The notes under the pieces were generated by a model. It was not told the DNA's origin. It saw only the letters and a list, made by a program, of their open reading frames with translations, and searched no databases. Positions 61,680 through 64,000 of a DNA stretch of 64,000 bases are shown here, in pieces (within the stretch, counting starts at the first letter, position 1; each line of letters begins with the position of its first letter). The position numbers and the translations under genes are program-made. Source of the DNA: Solibacillus silvestris (GTDB taxonomy: Bacteria > Bacillota > Bacilli > Bacillales_A > Planococcaceae). The DNA is taken from assembly GCA_001586195.1 (NCBI GenBank), contig CP014609.1, positions 2,694,501-2,758,500 on the forward strand, given 5' to 3'.

Positions 61680-61707
61680 GTTTCCCACAAAAGAGAGATG
61701 GGTAAAC
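61680..61707. promoter_or_regulatory. Overlapping divergent sigma-B-like promoters (near-palindrome)
   Basis: Plus strand: GTTTCC (61680-61685), 14-base spacer, GGGTAA (61700-61705), toward the yebE-like gene. Minus strand: GTTTAC (61702-61707), 15-base spacer, GGGAAA (61681-61686), toward rsbY. Both fit GTTTAA-N12-15-GGGWAW. The same bases serve as -35 of one and -10 of the other. Confidence 0.65.
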
Positions 61708-61778
61708 ATATAAGTTATGTTTTTTTTGAGAAATATCGCATAAAGTATTCTTTAAAGGGAACATAGGAAAAGGATAGG

Positions 61779-61865
61779 ATGAATAATATTTTGGTTCATG
61801 CCTCTCCATATAATCTTATCTATTGCATTTACAAGAGTACCCATATTATGATGAGCATAATTTAA
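61779..61865 (+). other. Possible 28-codon ORF downstream of the sigma-B-like promoter
   Basis: ATG 61779 to TAA 61863-61865 encodes 28 residues (MNNILVHASPYNLIYCIYKS...) with AAGGATAGG directly upstream. It could be a leader peptide of the yebE-like gene 18 bp downstream, or chance. Confidence 0.25.
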
Positions 61866-61883
61866 AGAAAAGGATTCGATTTG

Positions 61884-62411
61884 ATGAAAGAAATTTTGCT
61901 TATTCTATTATTACAACTGCTCTATGTTCCTTTATTTACTCTGCGGACAATTTTTTTAGTTAAAAATATTACAACGCTCGCATCACTGATCGGAATTGTT
62001 GAAATGCTCATCTATGTGTTTGGTCTGTCTCTTGTTTTCAGCGGCGATCAAGGTTTTCTTGCAATGGTCGTGTATGCAGTCGGGTTTGGTCTAGGGATCA
62101 TTATCGGGACGCGCATCGAGCAAAAGCTTGCGATTGGCTATATATATGTAACGATTAATACACAAATCCGCAACGAAGAGCTGATACAAGTTATGCGAAA
62201 TGAAGGGTTTGCGGTAACGACATACGTTGGTGAAGGCCGGGATAGTCAACGATACAAATACGAAATTTTAACGAAACGGAATCGTGAAAAGGAACTATTT
62301 ATGCTTGTTCAGCATCATGAGCCGTCAGCCTTTATAATTTCTTATGAACCGAAGTCGTTTAAAGGTGGTTTCTTAGTCAAACGAATGAAGCAACATAAGA
62401 AGCATAAATAA
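61884..62411 (+). CDS. DUF2179/DUF5698 membrane protein (UPF0316, YebE-like)
   Basis: 175 residues: three hydrophobic N-terminal segments (about 1-80; LRTIFLVKNITTLASLIGIVEMLIYVFGLSLVF) with GFGLGIIIGTRIEQKLAIGYIYV, then a soluble DUF2179 domain (about 95-155; AVTTYVGEGRDSQRYKYEILTKRNRE). It resembles B. subtilis YebE. DUF2179 may bind nucleotides; function unknown. The ATG at 61884 follows AAGGA at 9 bases. A sigma-B-like promoter lies ~180 bp upstream. Confidence 0.85.
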   Translation: MKEILLILLLQLLYVPLFTLRTIFLVKNITTLASLIGIVEMLIYVFGLSLVFSGDQGFLAMVVYAVGFGLGIIIGTRIEQKLAIGYIYVTINTQIRNEELIQVMRNEGFAVTTYVGEGRDSQRYKYEILTKRNREKELFMLVQHHEPSAFIISYEPKSFKGGFLVKRMKQHKKHK

Positions 62412-62463
62412 AAAAGTCCAATGAAGAAAGTGCAGTGTAGCGCTCCCCCTTCATTGGACTTTT
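62412..62463. terminator. Bidirectional intrinsic terminator
   Basis: A 15-bp perfect stem AAAAGTCCAATGAAG/CTTCATTGGACTTTT (62412-62426 with 62449-62463) between two convergent genes. Confidence 0.88.
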
Positions 62464-62467
62464 CATT

Positions 62468-63424
62468 TTATTTCACTTTTTGAGCTGTCACTTTTTCCAG
62501 TTCCTGCCCTAAAAACTTAGCAAGCTGCAGCATTGCGTACTTTTCTTCTTTTGCCTCTGCATCCGAATTATAGTTCGTATTTGTATTGACATCATACGTA
62601 AATACTTCGCCTTTTGCATTGCGGATGAATTCAATGCCTGCTACATCAATTCCGCTGTCTTTCAGGAAATTCGCATAGTTTTCAAGCAGCTTTGTTTCGT
62701 TATTTTCGACAATTTCGAATTTTGCACGCTGCTCTTTCGGCTCTTCCCCTACAGGACAGAACAGATCGCCAATTTGGCATACATCTGCCGGACAAAGCTC
62801 GAACCCTTCGGATGTGTCCACTTGTACAGAGTAAAAATACTCGCCGCCAATAAATTCAACACGTGTAATATAAGATTCAGGTGACTCGATGTATTCCTGA
62901 ATCAGCACAATGCCATCTACAGGCTCTTCATAATCCGGCTTCGCTAAATGCTCTTCCAATGCAGCGATTGAATAAAATAGCTGAACACCTAATCCTTTGC
63001 CTGCACGATTATGCTTCGTAATAAACGGTACGATATTCAATGCTTTTGCAGCTTCAACAACTTGCTGTTTCCCAACGGCAGCAATTGTTTTCGGTGTTTT
63101 GATTCCGTGCTTTTCCAGTGCTGTATACTGCTTCACTTTACTTAACTCTAAACGCAATGCATTACTGCCATTCAACACTTTTCTTCCGTGGAATTCCAGC
63201 CAGTCCAGCACTGCTCCTGTCAGTTCAGGTGCGTAACGGTGATCACGGGTATGTGAAGAGGCACTCATTCGATTATAAAATACACCTTCTGGAGGAGCCT
63301 CTGTTAAGTTAACAATCCCCTCGTCCAAATGCCATGATTCATATGGTAAGTTTAATTCTTCTAAACGATTTACTAAGTGACGCGTCCAATCATCATTTTC
63401 ATGGATTACATAGATTTTTGCCAT
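62468..63424 (-). CDS. RimK-like ATP-grasp alpha-L-glutamate ligase family protein
   Basis: 318 residues. ATP-grasp features: FITKHNRAGKGLGVQLF (ATP lid), VLIQEYIESPESYITRVEFIGGEYFYSV, and metal-binding FTYDVNTNTNYNSDAE near residue 290. The family adds an amino acid to a carboxylate (as RimK adds glutamate to ribosomal protein S6), but the target is unknown. The start at 63424 (MAKIYVIHEN) has GGAGG 8 bases upstream. It is transcribed alone and shares a terminator with the yebE-like gene. Confidence 0.82.
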   Translation of the reverse strand: MAKIYVIHENDDWTRHLVNRLEELNLPYESWHLDEGIVNLTEAPPEGVFYNRMSASSHTRDHRYAPELTGAVLDWLEFHGRKVLNGSNALRLELSKVKQYTALEKHGIKTPKTIAAVGKQQVVEAAKALNIVPFITKHNRAGKGLGVQLFYSIAALEEHLAKPDYEEPVDGIVLIQEYIESPESYITRVEFIGGEYFYSVQVDTSEGFELCPADVCQIGDLFCPVGEEPKEQRAKFEIVENNETKLLENYANFLKDSGIDVAGIEFIRNAKGEVFTYDVNTNTNYNSDAEAKEEKYAMLQLAKFLGQELEKVTAQKVK

Positions 63425-63569
63425 CTGCCATTCCTCCAATATTCATGCTTATGCTTTTACACAGAATTTTTCAACTTTAAAAATTATACTTTCATCATAC
63501 ATTAATTCATATAAAATTAGTATGATTTATTATCGTGTAATTAATAAATTTTAGGTTTAAAATAGTAAA

Positions 63570-63809
63570 GAGGGTGGGACATAACCCAAAAATGCCATTT
63601 TTCTCTTAGAGAAAAATGGCATTTTTTTTGCAGAGCGTAAAAATTGATTTCCATTCCGGGACGCTTTCCGCGGGCGTGGCCTGAGCCTGTAGTCTCAGGC
63701 GTCACGCTTTTCCCGCAGGAGTCGCCCTCCATTCCAATCAATTTTATAAAACATCCGCTTCTTAATAAGGTTTTTCTCCTTAGTTTATGAAATTTCTACT
63801 TCTGTCCCA
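63570..63809 (-). repeat. Intergenic repeat family, copy 3 (inverted, best preserved)
   Basis: Inverse of copies 1 and 2. It has both outer termini (GAGGGTGGGACATAACC and GGGACAGAAGTAGAAATTTC read on the minus strand), the core with the GCCTGAG/CTCAGGC inverted repeat, and the 18-bp hairpin (63588-63605 with 63609-63626, loop TTA). It lacks the insert of copy 2. It occupies most of the gap between the RimK-like gene and the GGDEF gene. Confidence 0.9.
63588..63626. terminator. Terminator-like hairpin in repeat copy 3
   Basis: Perfect 18-bp stem with loop TTA, identical in sequence to that in copy 2. It probably ends the GGDEF transcript entering from the right edge. Confidence 0.75.
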
Positions 63810-63816
63810 ACCTAAC

Positions 63817-64000
63817 TTAACGTGAATACTCTGCTACTTTATTGCGACCTGCCTGTTTTGCTCCGATATACAGTGCACGGTCGGCATTGCGTAAAAGCCC
63901 TTTCGTTTCATCCGTGTCATCCGGGACATTTGAAACACCGATACTCACTGTAATAAACACCAGCTCTTTCTGACCGGCTTCGGCTAAATCGGATTCAATT
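63817..64000 (-). CDS. GGDEF-domain protein (diguanylate cyclase), C-terminal end only
   Basis: The minus-strand frame runs from the right edge to TAA at 63817 and encodes the end of a GGDEF domain: VFITVSIGVSNVPDDTDETK, then LLRNADRALYIGAKQAGRNKV and AEYSR. The SIGVS strand and ADRALYxAKxxGRN helix are diagnostic. The GGDEF motif itself is outside the window, so activity cannot be judged. It would make c-di-GMP if intact. Confidence 0.88.
   Translation of the reverse strand, partial: IESDLAEAGQKELVFITVSIGVSNVPDDTDETKGLLRNADRALYIGAKQAGRNKVAEYSR

Larger units (their letters stand above)
61425..61883. other. Divergent rsbY/yebE-like intergenic region
   Basis: 459 bp holding the near-palindromic divergent sigma-B-like promoter below. 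A TATAAT on the minus strand (61483-61488) could be an additional -10 for rsbY. A 28-codon ORF with AAGGA lies at 61779-61865. No other structure was identified. Confidence 0.5.

Overview
The window looks like chromosome of a low-GC, endospore-forming Firmicute, most likely Planococcaceae (Solibacillus/Lysinibacillus-like). Support: a GerA-type spore germination operon, Bacillus-like promoters and strong AGGAGG ribosome sites, a RsbK/RsbM/RsbY stress-signalling set known from Bacillus cereus, and an ATP-grasp ligase resembling the D-aspartate ligases that build Lys-D-Asp type cross-bridges. The genus is an inference. No rRNA, tRNA, prophage, insertion sequence or CRISPR array was found.

Layout. 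1-3.0 kb: tail of a germinant-receptor operon in B-A-C order. 3.0-13.3 kb: mostly minus-strand housekeeping genes (5'-3' exonuclease, hutH, ABC1 kinase, OsmC protein, ATP-grasp ligase, SstT, a bile-acid/Na+ symporter-family protein). 13.4-19.4 kb: small proteins, two CNNM/CorC proteins sharing a leader motif, a Gly/Pro-rich protein, a frameshifted DUF2798-like pseudogene and two flavin-type stress proteins behind a sigma-B-like promoter. 19.7-23.7 kb: a ferric-ion-type ABC importer. 23.7-30.6 kb: an acetyltransferase behind a second sigma-B-like promoter, then a Fur-boxed siderophore ABC operon ending in a ferredoxin-NADP reductase. 30.8-38.5 kb: a six-gene minus-strand operon (TAXI-TRAP transporter, FadR-type regulator, glcD, glcF, lhgO) that looks like uptake and oxidation of 2-hydroxy acids, perhaps 2-hydroxyglutarate. 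38.7-42.2 kb: MerR regulator, acyl-CoA synthetase and acyl-CoA dehydrogenase. 42.3-50.2 kb: a phased 20-21 bp repeat array, hypotheticals, RocB-like peptidase, a GntR-controlled ABC operon with four operator-like boxes, and a transglutaminase-like protein. 50.4-56.5 kb: DUF2339 membrane protein and XRE regulator sharing a palindrome, an AAHS-type transporter, and endonuclease Q. 56.6-64 kb: rsbK-rsbM facing rsbY, yebE-like gene, RimK-like ligase and the end of a GGDEF protein.

How the parts fit. The most coherent theme is general stress: the complete RsbK-RsbM-RsbY phosphorelay (no rsbV-rsbW-sigB inside the window) together with sigma-B-like promoters in front of a general-stress-protein-26-like pair, in front of an acetyltransferase, and, as a near-palindromic divergent promoter, between rsbY and the yebE-like gene. 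A second theme is iron (Fur boxes, siderophore import, dedicated reductase, ferric-type ABC importer). A third is carbon acid use (hutH, SstT, TAXI operon, acyl-CoA operon, AAHS transporter).

Three copies of a family of intergenic repeat with an 18-bp-stem terminator-like hairpin (about 5.7, 54.8 and 63.6 kb) and a helically phased TTCTAATA array at 42.35-42.53 kb are the main structures not explained by genes. All functional calls rest on reading motifs by eye; no database search was run.
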